From positions 40,804,590-40,868,589 of the forward strand of contig CM059199.1 of assembly GCA_030323885.1 (NCBI GenBank): DNA of 64,000 bases. The letters run 5' to 3'. The translations under genes were made by a program, and so were the position numbers. Below are positions 45,322-56,318 of this stretch, piece by piece. The stretch comes from Branchipolynoe longqiensis. Its lineage: Eukaryota > Annelida > Polychaeta > Phyllodocida > Polynoidae. The number at the start of each line of letters is the position of its first letter. The stretch's first letter is position 1. The notes below the pieces were generated by a model. It did not search any database. It saw only the letters and a list, made by a program, of their open reading frames with translations, and was not told the origin of the DNA.

Positions 45322-45478
45322 TATGTGATGTACAACGAGTTATGTGAGTGTATAGGCACATAAGGGAATAACTATCATTATTGTTATACTACGTAAGACC
45401 CAACACTGTACCGGTGGCGCCACCTGCGGCCTCCTTGCCTCCACCGGATGTAGACCAGTCTCAGTGATATATTATACA
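45322..45478 (+). repeat. Repeat E, short form
   Basis: TATGTGATGTACAACGAGTTATG head, TTATACTACGTAAGACCC, GGTGGCGCCACCTGCGGCC box and CTCCACCGGATGTAGACCAG tail. About 155 bp. Confidence 0.7.
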
Positions 45479-45481
45479 TAC

Positions 45482-45808
45482 AAACCGGATACGGTGGCCG
45501 AATTGGTAGAGCCCAGGCTTCCCGTGAGGAAGGTCGGGAGTTCGAATCCCAGCTGAGTCAAACCAATGATTTATCAAATTGATACTCGTCACTACCTAGC
45601 CTGGCACTTCGCATTAATAGGATAGGGCAAGGACTGGTTAGCACAGTGTCAGGATAATGTGACTGTGTGGGATATCAGGTCATCATGCTGGCAACCTGGT
45701 CTCCCAGTGGGGCAGTGCTATAAAGTCACCATCAGTGTGCACTATCAGAATGTGGTAACCCATCCTGATATGAGCTTAGATGTTGCTAGGATGTAAAACA
45801 ACAACCCC
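45482..45808 (+). mobile_element. SINE-A, second head subtype, full length
   Basis: GGTGGCCGAATTGGTAGAGC, B box GAGTTCGAATCCC, tail GGATGTAAAACAACAACC. Confidence 0.93.
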
Positions 45809-45941
45809 TTGGGAAATATAAAGCAGACACACGATTAATACTAAACTACTTTTATGTGTTTTAAAAGCTGGTTATCATTAGCGTAAGTAATTAGTCTCTG
45901 AACATTAATGGAGCATCTAACGGTGATTTATTTATGTTCAC

Positions 45942-46285
45942 TTAACTCTGTTCAGCCCGATGGTTTTTAGTTGCTGTCATTTATCTGAGATAAATATATT
46001 AAACTGATTGGTGTAATCTGCCTTACTTCAGCTTCAACTACTGCTTGTTTTTAATGTTTTTAGATATTTGAAGTGCAAATATGTAAATTTAGTTTCGGCA
46101 AGCATGCCAAAACTCTGACACCATATTCGTTAGTATTAATACCTTCTATTAAATTGCCTCACCTTTCCCTTATATGTAGCAACAAATGCTTAATAAGTGC
46201 ATTAGTATCTAAGTTAGATAAGTAGATTCAATTCTACATGATTGCTTTGGTTTTGAAAATGTGATGCTTCATCGGACTATATCTA
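45942..46285 (+). mobile_element. MITE-1, worn right end
   Basis: TTAACTCTGTTCAGCCCGATGG to GATGCTTCATCGGACTAT. The body matches the complete copy at 24613-24950. Confidence 0.85.
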
Positions 46286-46301
46286 ATCTACCTGCATATG
46301 T

Positions 46302-46617
46302 AGGTTGGTTCTTGGAGGTTTACCTCCTGGCAACATCTAAGGTCATCTTATGACAGGTACAAAATTGTGACAGTGTGCACTCATGGCAACTTCATACTGC
46401 TGCCCCACTGGGAAATCAGGACACCAGCACCATCACCCAATATCCTACTCAGGCACATTATCCTGACAGTGAGCTAACCAGTCCTTATCCTATCTTATTT
46501 ATGCTGAGCGCCAAGCTAGGAAGCGACAAAGATAACTTTTTCTTAGCCATGATCTTGATTCGACTGGGAATTGAACATGGGAGGCCTGCGCTCTACTGAT
46601 TCGGCCACCGCACCCAA
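46302..46617 (-). mobile_element. SINE-A, second head subtype
   Basis: TTGGTTCTTGGAGGTTTACC to TGATTCGGCCACCGCACC, with GAGCTAACCAGTCC in the body. Confidence 0.9.
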
Positions 46618-46852
46618 TCGATACCTCCGTATGTAATTCTGTAATTTATCTGAAATAGGAAATGCATCTCTATTATTATTATTAAACACTAAGTCAGAGA
46701 TCGCCACTAATTACGTCACTGTGGATTAAAAAACCCGCCATAGATTCACCACATTCCGCTATTAAATTTATTGGCATCCACAGAGCGTCACACAAATATC
46801 GATCTCAAATGCAATTGATTCTAACGCGGACACTGACTGGGCAGGGTGGTTT

Positions 46853-46865
46853 TTTTTCTCTCTCC

Positions 46866-46906
<41 letters not shown>
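46853..46906. repeat. (CT)n microsatellite
   Basis: CTCTCT repeat of about 50 bp; further on, G runs occur at 46980-47010. Confidence 0.95.
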
Positions 46907-46908
<2 letters not shown>

Positions 46909-47129
46909 TCCGAGCTAGAGAATCACATAAATAACATTTAACGACTGGTTTCCCGGCTAAAGCAGGCACTATCATCCGGTGGGGGGGGGGAGGGGCGGGG
47001 GGGGGGGGGTTATTGGGGTGGGGGTGATACCGGCGTATTGAACGCGGCGCAATATGACCACTTTATCAATCATCCACCTCGGCTATGTACCTGTATCTCT
47101 AACATTTACTTCCAATAAAGCGGTAGGTG

Positions 47130-48310
47130 AGAGAGGCACTGCCCCGCTGCCCGCTGCCCGCTGCCCGCTCCTCACACCCCGCTCCCCCTCTCTACGCTCC
47201 CCGCTCCCCGCTCCCCGCTCACCACGCCCCGCCCACCGCTCCTCACACCCCGCCCGCGCTCCGCTCACCACGTTCCCCGCGACCCGCTCCCCACGCTCCG
47301 CTTCGCCCGATCCGCTCCCCGCTCCCAGTGCACCCCCCCCCCCCCCCCCCCCCCCCGGCGTCCCATGCCCTATGCCTGCATCCCGCTCCCTGCAACCCCA
47401 TTTTCAGTGCCCACCCAGCTCTCCTCACCCCATGTCCCACGCCCCACTCCCCGCACCCCACCTTTAGGGCCCACCCAGCTCTCCTCACCCGGTGTCACAC
47501 ACCCCACTCCCCGCACCCCACCTTCAGTGCCCAGCCAGCTCCCCTGATCACGTTTCCCACGCCCCACTCTCCACCTTAAGGGCCCACCCAGCTTCCCTGA
47601 CCCCGTGTCCCACGCCCCAATCCCCGCACCCCACCTTCAGGGCCCACCCCGCTCCCCTCACCCCGTGTCCTCACGCCCCACTCTCCACCTTCAGTGCCCA
47701 CCCACGCCCCAATCCCCGCACCCCACCTTCAGCGCCCACCCAGCTCCCCTCACCCCATGTCCCACGCCCCACTCCCCGCTCGCAGTGTCCCACACCTCAG
47801 TCACCAGCGACTCAGCCACCGTTCCCCGTCCCCGGCGTACCGCGCCTACACGCCCGGTACCCCGCGTCCCACGCCCCGCTCCCCTACGCTCTCCACGTCC
47901 CACGACCTACACTATCCACGCAGCGAGCCGCACCGAGCGACCTATTCTCTACGCCCCCCCCCCCCCCCCCTCTCCCTACCCCCGCACGCACCCTGCACCC
48001 GACCGGCCTCAGCTTAAACCGCTCTGCCCCCCGACCCAGCTCCCCCCGCTACCCCCACCCCCACCCTCACCACCGCCCCGTGTTCCACACCCTGTGCCCT
48101 GCGCCCATCGCCCCGTTCCCAACCCTGGGTTCCCTCGGTTTCCTAGCCCCCCAGCCGCCCTCACCCCCTACCCCCCACCCCAATCAGGCCCCAGTTTTCT
48201 CTTCTGCTTGCTCTGCTCTGCCGCTCTGCCCGCTCTGCCTCCGCCCCTCTGCCCCTGCCGCCCTCTCCACCCCAGCTGTCCCCGCTCTAACCCCTGCCCC
48301 TCCGCACCGT
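47130..48310. repeat. C-rich tandem arrays, ~60-bp unit
   Basis: Short CTGCCCG and CTCCCCG units (47145-47330), then a C run (47335-47356). From about 47385 to 47790 there are imperfect 55-70 bp units with the CCCGCACCCCACCTTCAG and CCCCGTGTCCCACGCCCC blocks. After 47790 the order decays. Proline-rich frames of up to 273 codons are artefacts. Confidence 0.9.
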
Positions 48311-48500
48311 TAGCTGCACATCCCGTGGCATCATCGCACCTCCCAACCACCGACACGACGGGAACCATCCGGGCAATACGGACCTGAACGCAGCAGTTAT
48401 TACCGTCATCGGTTACGGGCAGAGGTGCCCGTCTGCCAGGTATGATTGCCAGGTACCAGCAGCCAGGTGCCGTGTTTTTTTTACTAGCAGTCGAGACCAG

Positions 48501-48839
48501 TTGGGCCGCGTTCTGGGTATATGCCTCGGAGTCGTCTCCGAGATGGCTCCGCGGCATCTTTTTGGCCTATTTGCATTCAGGGTGCGCTTCAGAGTCGCCT
48601 CAGAGAAGTCTCGCTTTTGATGTAGGAGGCAAAAAGCGCCTCTAAAATGGCCGAGCGTTTCAGTGGTTTCAGCTAATTAGATCTGTTATTTTCAATTTCA
48701 AATGACTGCCCCCTATTGGGGGTGGGGGTGGGGGTGCGCCATTCTCGACATGATTAGCAGCCGTATGCCATTCAGATTAGCGCAACATCCTAAATCTGTC
48801 CGAGGCGCCTCTCAGGCGCACCCTGAATGCGGCCCAGGT
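48501..48839. mobile_element. Word-themed TIR element 4
   Basis: Left TTGGGCCGCGTTCTGGGTAT and right CACCCTGAATGCGGCCCAGG are inverse arms. A second left-arm copy (CATTCAGGGTGCGCTTCAG) lies at about 48573, and GCCTC/GAGGC words recur throughout. No clear target duplication. Confidence 0.65.
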
Positions 48840-48875
48840 TAAAAGATCAAATCGTGGGATTCGAATCCCAGGTAG

Positions 48876-48957
48876 GTCCTGACAAGTATAGATATTGGAA
48901 GTCATTTGTTATACTCGGGAAGCCAGCCAGTGCTCTTACCGAATCGGCACGCCCGTT
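48876..48957 (-). mobile_element. Decayed SINE-A head fragment
   Basis: CCTGACAAGTATAGATATTGG, GTCATTTGTTATACTCGG and CTTACCGAATCGGC follow the order of a minus-strand SINE-A head. Confidence 0.55.
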
Positions 48958-49116
48958 CAGTATGTATGGACTGTATTGTTTGTATACATATTAAATTAAT
49001 GTATTATATGTATGCATGTATGGTATGGTTGTTTGTATGTGTGGAAATTGGTACGTATTTGTGATCCATGTATGTATTGCTTTCTGTATGTAATTGTGTA
49101 TCCATGTATGCATATA

Positions 49117-49117
<1 letters not shown>

Positions 49118-49164
<47 letters not shown>
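49118..49164. repeat. (TA)n microsatellite
   Basis: Over 20 TA units, directly upstream of a SINE-C. Confidence 0.97.
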
Positions 49165-49165
<1 letters not shown>

Positions 49166-49176
49166 CCTAGGATAAT

Positions 49177-49500
49177 AGGATCGTGATGTAGCTCAGGCGG
49201 TAGAGTATCCACCTGTGGAGGTGTGGGTCTTTCTATCAATCCTGCTCAGTGGACACATTTGCAGTTTGGGCTATTTTCCATTCCAACCAGTGGTCAAAAA
49301 CTAGTTACGCAAAGGCTGTGATATGAGCTGCCCTGTATGTGTGAAAGTGCATATAACATACCTATTGCTGCTTATCGGAAAGATTAGCTTATGCAGTGGC
49401 AGCGGGTTTCCTCTAAAGATATGTGTCAGAATCACGTCCAATAGCCGATGATGCAAAAATCAATGTGCTCTAGAGGTGTCATTAAATACAACAAACTTTT
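49177..49500 (+). mobile_element. SINE-C, full length
   Basis: tRNA-like head GATGTAGCTCAGGCGGTAGAG (A box), weak B box GGTCTTTCTATCAATCC, core TTGCTGCTTATCGGAAAGA and tail GAGGTGTCATTAAATACAAC. Confidence 0.9.
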
Positions 49501-49591
49501 CTTTGGACTTAGGTTAATAAAAGGGAGTGAAAGCTTCTGATTTATTAGACTTGTATAATGCTTGTACCCCAGCTGTATTATTTCTCTGCAT

Positions 49592-49700
49592 ATTTCCGCA
49601 TATTCCGACGAAACCAGCAAATATTCGAAACCAAGACACTTAACTTGATCTATTGATGGCAAAAACTAATTCCTTATGAATTAAGATGTAATTAAAGGAC
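49592..49700 (-). repeat. Terminal part of the long MITE-1 relative
   Basis: CATATTCCGACGAAACCAGC and CGAAACCAAGACACTTAAC are the reverse complement of the right end of 41612-42234. Confidence 0.75.
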
Positions 49701-49783
49701 CCCCCCCCCCCCTCATTCATGATGTACATATGTACTCATGTATGTATATATATGCATATAAATGTGTACATCTAGCATGTCTG

Positions 49784-49832
49784 TATATCTAGGACATTAT
49801 ATGTTGCTAGGATGTAAAACAACAACAAACAA
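49784..49832 (+). mobile_element. SINE-A tail fragment
   Basis: ATGTTGCTAGGATGTAAAAC then CAACAACAAACAAAC. Confidence 0.88.
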
Positions 49833-49869
49833 ACTGTATATCTAATCTGGTGCACTCATATCTCCAGGT

Positions 49870-50030
49870 GAAATGCCACATACACAGACAGGCGTGATGG
49901 ATACCTTGAATACACCAGGTAGCCTGGATATATTAACGGTTAGGACGTCCACCCCGGAATGGCAGATACATGGGTTCGAGGTCCGGTCCAGGCGAGATGG
50001 TAGTGTTTATTGCAACACACTCGCGTCCAC
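49870..50030 (+). repeat. SINE-D-like tRNA-headed repeat
   Basis: GCCTGGATATATTAACGGTTAGG with B box GGGTTCGAGGTCCGG, preceded by AGACAGGCGTG as in the 41-kb units. The anticodon arm is not convincing. Confidence 0.55.
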
Positions 50031-50039
50031 TGTACGCGT

Positions 50040-50840
50040 GTATCGGATTGAATGACTGATTGATTAATTGATTTTAGTGTTGGGTGTTGTAAACATGAAT
50101 ACCACTGCTAGCTGATGTTAAAAATAGTATTACTATCGCAAACTTCAAATCAATAATACAACCGCGCCATGAGTGAGTGCGGCAACGACTGGCGCCACTG
50201 ACTGTCAAGTATATAAAGCAGACGACATTCCCACTGAATTTTGGAATCAATGGCTGGCTCTTTCCTGGTTGTAAAACACTGGTATCTGGTCAGTAAATGC
50301 GTACTAAATAAGACAGCCAACATTACCTCATGTGCCACACACCGTGTCATTTGTCTAACCCGAAATGCCAGAAGCGCACAGCGTTCAGCTGGCTTCCAGC
50401 AGACGACATTTAGGCACAATGTGCCGCAGTTTAATAGTGGGATAGAAATGGCCGCGAAACCGATGTGGTTATATTCTATGGACAGATAGGGCACGCTAGA
50501 TTAACTCTGACGATATGGCATTATGGCTTTAGGTTCGTTGTGATGGAGTGATGCTGATGATTATCGTGATTAGGTATGTGTGTGGGTGGTGATGTGGGGG
50601 TGGATGTGTTGGGATGCGGGAAGCGGATGTACCGATAGCCCCCCCCCCCCCTCTCCCACAACCCTATTGTTAAGCAGGTGTGAAAAGTGACTACTGGAGC
50701 GTGGCGAGTGGTGTGAGAGATGGGGAGAACGCGGGAACCATGCTGAGAGACAGTTTGGGGGGAAGGGGATGGGGGTGGGTGGGGTGAGGATTGTGGGCGT
50801 GGGTGAGAGTGGGGATGGGATGAGTGTGTGGTGGTGGAGG
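50040..50840. other. Unassigned DNA
   Basis: An 82-codon frame (50241-50489) lies about 30 bp after AGTATATAAAGC, but its product has no recognisable features. C run at 50639-50650 and a G-rich tract at 50750-50800. Confidence 0.35.
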
Positions 50841-50853
50841 CTGGAGTGAGGTT

Positions 50854-51201
50854 TGTTTGTTTGTTGTTCTTTTATGTCCTAGCAACATCTAAGGTCATAT
50901 CAGGACGGGTACCGACTTGTGACAGTGCGCACTCATGGCGACTTTATAGTGCTGTCCCACTGGGAAACCAGGCTGCCGGCACCATGACCTGGTATCCCAC
51001 TCAGTCACATTATCCTGACACTGAGCACACCAGTCCTTGCCCTATCCTAATAATGCCAAGCGCCTGGCTAGGAAGCGACAAGTATCAATTTTAAAGTCAT
51101 TGGTTTGACTCGACCGGGACTCGAACCCTCGAACCCACGACCCCACGATCTACCAGCATGGGAGACGGACGCTCTAACTCATTCGGCCATCCCGTCTGGT
51201 C
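50854..51201 (-). mobile_element. SINE-A, full length with 13-bp target duplication
   Basis: CTGGAGTGAGGTT is repeated at 50841-50853 and 51202-51214. It encloses an intact copy closely similar to 15778-16122. This is the clearest young insertion in the window. Confidence 0.97.
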
Positions 51202-51511
51202 CTGGAGTGAGGTTGCCTAGGAGAGGAAGGCTGTGGTTATGGGGGATGGTGGGTGGGGGGGAGGGGGGCGGTTAGGAGATGTCGAATTCAGCGCAAAATT
51301 CAATTAATAATTACTGTAATTGTAAACGGCAATTGCATCATGGGAATGATAGATAGGATGAAATATATGGTACATATTACTCTAATTTGGCAGAAATGGT
51401 TGTGGAAATATTCAGTTATGTGATGGATAGCAGTCCGTTGACACTAGCCATTCATATATAAACAGTTGGTCCCAGGTAAACAGAATAACAGTAACACTAA
51501 CATTTCTTCTT

Positions 51512-51738
51512 TTTTTTTCTTGAAGATTTATACTGCCTCTCATGGATAAGTCTGAATAGACTTGTTTCCACCTTGAGACAGTTTGTTGATAGAAAGCCCC
51601 AGCCTACACTTTTATTGACCCAAGGAATTTTTAACTTCCCACACCACATAGTCATGGTATGAGAGCAACTGGCCTTTGATGACGCTGTAAGTTATACACA
51701 GCGGTGGAAATCCACATTGGCAGAGGGGGGGCATGGGT
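51512..51738 (-). mobile_element. SINE-B without head
   Basis: CTTGAAGATTTATACTGCC to CCACATTGGCAGAGG; the tRNA-like part is absent. Confidence 0.88.
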
Positions 51739-51989
51739 ATTATGCATGGTTAAGAAAGAGTATATATTCCCTCATGGGAATATATTTATTACACACCTAA
51801 AGTTAATCGGCACTACCGACCAGACATAGCTGGTACCCAAGTGGTGAGAGCCCCTCACAGGTGGTGATGATGTGGGAAATTGTCCCATGTATATCAACAT
51901 ATATATGATATATACAGAATTATGAGAGAATAAACATTTCCCTGCTCCACATTTCCATCTCATATATAATTGATTTGGACACAATATGA
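51739..51989. other. Unassigned DNA with a hairpin
   Basis: ATATATTCCC / GGGAATATAT arms pair at about 51763-51785 around TCAT. Nothing else recognised. Confidence 0.5.
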
Positions 51990-52296
51990 TTTGGGTGGTT
52001 GTTGGAATTTTAGATCCTGGCATATCAGGACAGGTAGCAACTTGTGACAGTACGCACTCATCGCGACTTTATAGTGCTGCACCACTGGGAAATCATCTAA
52101 CCAGCACCATGACCCAATATCCCACTCAGTCACATTATCTAACCAGTCCTTGCTGTATCCTATTAATGCCAAGTGCCAGGCTAGGAAGCGACAAGTATCG
52201 ATTGTGTAAGTCACTGGTTTGACTTGACCGGCAATCAAACTCCTGATATCCCGAATGGGAGGTTTGCGCTCTACTGATTCGATCACCGCATTCAGT
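51990..52296 (-). mobile_element. SINE-A, second head subtype
   Basis: TTGTTGGAATTTTAGATCC to TACTGATTCGATCACCGC. The body lacks the segment between CACATTATC and TAACCAGTCC. Confidence 0.88.
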
Positions 52297-52359
52297 GACA
52301 CAATATGAAACCTGAATACAATTTTCCATAACAACACATGTATTTAAGTCTCTTTGATT

Positions 52360-52940
52360 GATTATTTGCTCGGGCTTTACATCCTAGCAACATGTGAGGT
52401 CATACCACGACGGATACCGACTTGCGACCGTGTACACTCATTGTGCAGCGATGGCGTCTTTTAAGTTATAGTGCTATCCCAGTAGTAGTCCAGGCCCACC
52501 AACACCATGACCCAATATCCCACTCAGTCTGCTTAAGCAGATTCTGAGCTAACCAGTCCCTGCTTTATCATATTAATGTGGTGTTCTCTGTGGCAGAGTG
52601 GTTAGAGTGTCTGACTTTTTTCTAGGTCGGACTCCTAGTCTGAAGGTCAGGGGTTCGATTCCCCATGCCCCCTCCCACCAACCTCTGCCAATTTGGAAAT
52701 CCCTTGGGTCGGTAAAAGTGTAGGCTCGGGCTTTCTATCGACAAACTGTCTAACGGTGAAAACAAGTCTATTCCAACTTATCCATGATAGGCAGTATAAA
52801 TCTTCAAGAAGCGCCAGGCTAGATAGCGACAAGGTGTCAATCTTGTAACTCTTTGATTTGACTCGATCTGGATTCGAACCCATGACCTGCAACACATATA
52901 TCCAACCAGCGCTCCGGCTGATTCGGTCCCCTATGTCTGG
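52360..52940 (-). mobile_element. SINE-A split by SINE-B
   Basis: The body runs to ATCATATTAATG (52578) and resumes at GCGCCAGGCTAGATAGCG (52810) through a decayed head. The gap is exactly a plus-strand SINE-B. Confidence 0.9.
52579..52809 (+). mobile_element. SINE-B nested in SINE-A, internal deletion
   Basis: Head GTGGCAGAGTGGTTAGAGTG and GGGGTTCGATTCCCC, tail GCAGTATAAATCTTCAAG. About 80 bp of the core carrying CATAGACATGGTATGAGAGC is missing. Confidence 0.9.
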
Positions 52941-52979
52941 TAGAATTTCAGTCAAAGCCGGTGTTTAGTTTAGAGCTCA

Positions 52980-53722
52980 GGGGCCGTATGCACCAATCGG
53001 TGATAGGCTTAGCCAGAGCTAAGGCGCTAGCCGCGGTTAGCTACCTCGGGGTAGGGGCGTGTTGGAGAAGTGTGTGAATCGGTATGCACCAATGTACTAG
53101 CCGGGGCGGATAGCTAACCGTGAGTTTATTTATAGATTTGGGAATTCCCTCCAGTCAACAATATGAATAACACCGGCAATGCGGCGCCGGCGTTAATATC
53201 GGTTCGAATTTAGGGTTAAATTGATAAGATTTCACTTACTGCGTATGTAATTCTGTTAAATATGACTGCATTTAATAGATTTGGGTGTAAGAAATTCCCG
53301 CCGATTCGGCGGCGACGGCAGCAGCCATTTTTAGTTGACGTCGACAGTATGGATATCGACGTCGCTGCGGCGGTGGCGATTTGTTTACTTTATATTCGTC
53401 GATTCGACAATATGAATAACACTGCCAATGCGTCGGCAGCGTTAATATCGGTTCGCATTTAGGGTTGATTTGACCAAATTTCACTTATTGCGTATGTAAA
53501 TATGTCAAATATGATCGCATTGAATAGATTGAGACCCACAAATGCACACTAACCGCCCCGGCTAGCAGTTAAACCTGATTTGAAAGTGGTTTAGCTTAGC
53601 CTAGGCTAAATTTCGTGGTTAGCGCTGGCACCGATTGGTGCATACCGATTCTCCACATTTAGACGCGCGGAGCTAGCCTAGCCGCGGTTAAGGCCCTAAC
53701 TCCGATTGGTGCATACGGCCCC
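52980..53722. mobile_element. Word-themed TIR element 5
   Basis: GGGGCCGTATGCACCAATCG and its inverse at the two ends. The subterminal zones repeat AGCTAGCC/CCGCGGTTAGC words, and a second CACCGATTGGTGCATACCGA lies inside the right arm. AGAGCTCA / AGAGCTGC beside the ends may be a worn 8-bp duplication. An internal direct repeat (53158-53281, 53407-53530) carries no gene. Confidence 0.82.
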
Positions 53723-54606
53723 AGAGCTGCAGATGGGCGAAGGGAATCTGGAGAAAAGGCACTAGGTTCCAGCACCACTGTATGAAGAAAAATAAAAAAT
53801 AGCTATATATATATATAAGATGGACGGGCTGTGTCAGCGCAGATTAGTGTGTTTTTAGTAGTAGTCTACATTGTTTTGTGCCCTATTATTAGGTGGGCAC
53901 AGTGAGACAGTTTTTCACTGCCCAGTGACTGTATTCTGGGATGTGCAGCCCGCCTTTGTTACAGGGCCCTCAATTAGTGTGAAAGGGATTTTAAAAAAAG
54001 GAAATAAGCTTCTGTGCTCACACCACACTTCCCGGGTAATTAGCTCTCTCTCTCTATATATATATATATGTGGGGGGGGGGGCTGCTTAGTCTAGTATGG
54101 GGAAATAAACCAGGACACCACCACCTCTTCATCTCCTTATATTTTATAACTGCCTTGTAATACACTTACTATACATATCATGTATCATAATATATATCAT
54201 AATCATAATATATATCATAATCATAATATAGATATATATATATATATATATACATAGATCTATAATCTATTATGGGAATATAAACAAGCACACTATCATC
54301 TTCAGTTATAATTGTAGTGCTATTTGCAAACCACAACTAGTGTATGCCAGTGATGAGTTCCAGGTGTGGCCATACATTATGTTATACAGGTGCCACCTGT
54401 CAGGGACTGTGACCCCCTATAAGCCAGCTGTGCCTGGTCGTTATTGCCTCCAGACCCAATCGCATGGTCAATTTGTTACTTTAGGTGGGCAATTATCTAT
54501 ATTCCTGCCAGAGAATATATACTCTTTCTCAACCACATCACTCTTCTTGTTGTTTCTGTTTAATGGGGCCAATTGTTTATATATATATATATATATATAT
54601 ATATCA
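53723..54606. other. Unassigned DNA with TA tracts
   Basis: TA-rich tracts at 53802-53818, 54052-54070, 54185-54250 and 54570-54604. No recognised gene or family. Confidence 0.4.
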
Positions 54607-54675
54607 TCAGGTCTCCTTAAATGGACCATTTAAAGTCTGTCCCATGGATGGTCGACTTAGAGAGGTTTTACTGTA
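54607..54675. mobile_element. MITE-4 right end fragment
   Basis: CCTTAAATGGACCATTTAAAG and TAGAGAGGTTTTACTGTA match the right end of the next element. Confidence 0.75.
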
Positions 54676-54694
54676 TGTATGTATAAATAAATAA

Positions 54695-54726
<32 letters not shown>

Positions 54727-54727
<1 letters not shown>

Positions 54728-54927
54728 ACAGTAACACCTCTATAACCGACCACCACCACGGATCGACCACTGCCCTATATCGAATGTTTTATTTGGGTTC
54801 CTCCAAATGATCGCCCATACAATACCATCGTAATGATAAAAACAAAACTCCTTAAACTACTCACCTCCCTAAATGGACCATTTGAAGTCGGTCCCATGGA
54901 CGGTCGATTTAGAGAGGTTTTACTGTA
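54727..54927. mobile_element. MITE-4, complete, pogo/Tigger-like ends
   Basis: TACAGTAACACCTCTATAACC at the left and GATTTAGAGAGGTTTTACTGTA at the right are inverse, with TA outside. About 200 bp, non-coding. Confidence 0.85.
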
Positions 54928-55099
54928 AATATATACACACCCCTAAGGGTAGACATGCCCACGCCCATGCCCATGTAATTAGCCTGACCTATGTGGTTGG
55001 CCTGCCTGGGCATCCTACACTATCTTGCCAGTTGGTTCCACTAACACATGCAAACCGGCTATACAAGTTCAGGTATATGCTACATTTTTGATGATCTAA

Positions 55100-55798
55100 A
55101 GGCCCTGTCACACTATGACATAACAATGTCAGCATAGGGAGAACGTGACAAATGTTGAACTTCTCGGCGTAGTATGCAAATCTTGGCACAAGTTGAACGT
55201 GGATGCAGCGTAGTTGACGAGAGCGTAATGTCGGTAAAGCATAGTGATAGCGTCGTTCAATGAGAGAGGACAACGTAATTATGCTAACGGGACGTTATTA
55301 ACGTGATTCGATCGCTAGAACTACGTTGCTTTACATTACCTTACGTTACTTACGTCATGAAACGGTGGTAAAACGGTAAACATATGTTGGATGTCCATTA
55401 GGCATCAGTTATCCCGACGTTTTCACTACGCGGACTGCGCATTCCCACCACCTTTAATGTGGGTCAACGTAATGCAACATAATGCAATGTAGTGCAATGT
55501 AGTGCAAAGTAGTGACCAGCATTTGACTAACATCCATTTAATATCATTAATGTTCGCCGAACGTGTACAGAACGGACGGCGAACATAAACCCTTACGTTC
55601 TAGTTACGTCGAAAGGTTCAAAACTTTGACGCACGCCGACATAACACGACATAACATGACGTAGCTCGACGTCAGTCTAACATCATTCTGATGTCATCAT
55701 AACGTAACCCAACGTAACCCAATGTATGTCAATGTAATGACGAAACGTGATCACGTCAGGCCTACGTTTGCTTGTTACATCGTAGTGTGACAGAGGTA
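55100..55798. mobile_element. Word-themed TIR element 6 (TAA target duplication)
   Basis: Left AGGCCCTGTCACACTATGAC, right CATCGTAGTGTGACAGAGG. TAA lies at 55097-55099 and 55799-55801. The interior is dense in AACGTAATG, ACGTT and GACATAAC words on both strands. Non-coding. Confidence 0.85.
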
Positions 55799-55924
55799 TA
55801 ACACTGGCTGCAATTACACGCCCAGACGAGCAGGCCTTTCGCACCAACCCACTAGCTCCTGCCTGTGTCCTACCAGCAATGTTCCCTCTGCACAACGTGG
55901 CGGTACAACGTGCAATACCATTAA

Positions 55925-56314
55925 GCCCATGTCACACATCACCTGATTGAGCAATGAACAGAATTGTCTAGTCCGGGCATCATAAGTATCAACAATGTAT
56001 TAAAATGTGTTAAAATGTTGCGATATTGGGTCGAAGGTCGCTGGATGAACGGACATGAAACTGACATGAAACGGACATGAAACGGACATGCAACGGACAT
56101 GAAATGGACATGAAACGGACATGAACGGATAGCCAACGGATGGTAAGCGGACTAAGCGGACTCAAACCGGACAAGAAACGTAGAGGTCAATCCGATGGCA
56201 TCCATTCGATGTTTTGTGCATGTTCAAAACGTGTATGGACACAAACCGGACTATCAACAGACTTTGTTCGGTTTCTTTCTGTTTCCTCCAATCCGGTGAT
56301 GTGTGACAGGGGTT
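55925..56314. mobile_element. Word-themed TIR element 7 (TTAA/TAA target duplication)
   Basis: CCCATGTCACACATCACCTG and CCGGTGATGTGTGACAGGGG are inverse ends. TTAA flanks both (55921-55924, 56315-56318). The interior holds about seven GGACATGAAAC units (56049-56130), then GCGGACT and CCGGAC words. Confidence 0.85.
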
Positions 56315-56318
56315 TTAA

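Noticed and set aside
47054..48387. Proline-rich frames up to 273 codons in the C-rich array
   Set aside because: All three frames are open because the DNA is C-rich; the repeat unit length is not consistently a multiple of three.
49180..49255. Functional tRNA gene
   Set aside because: It is the head of a SINE-C and the B box is degenerate.
50241..50489. 82-codon frame with a TATATAAA upstream
   Set aside because: No recognisable domain, no splice or polyadenylation support; chance remains the simplest explanation.
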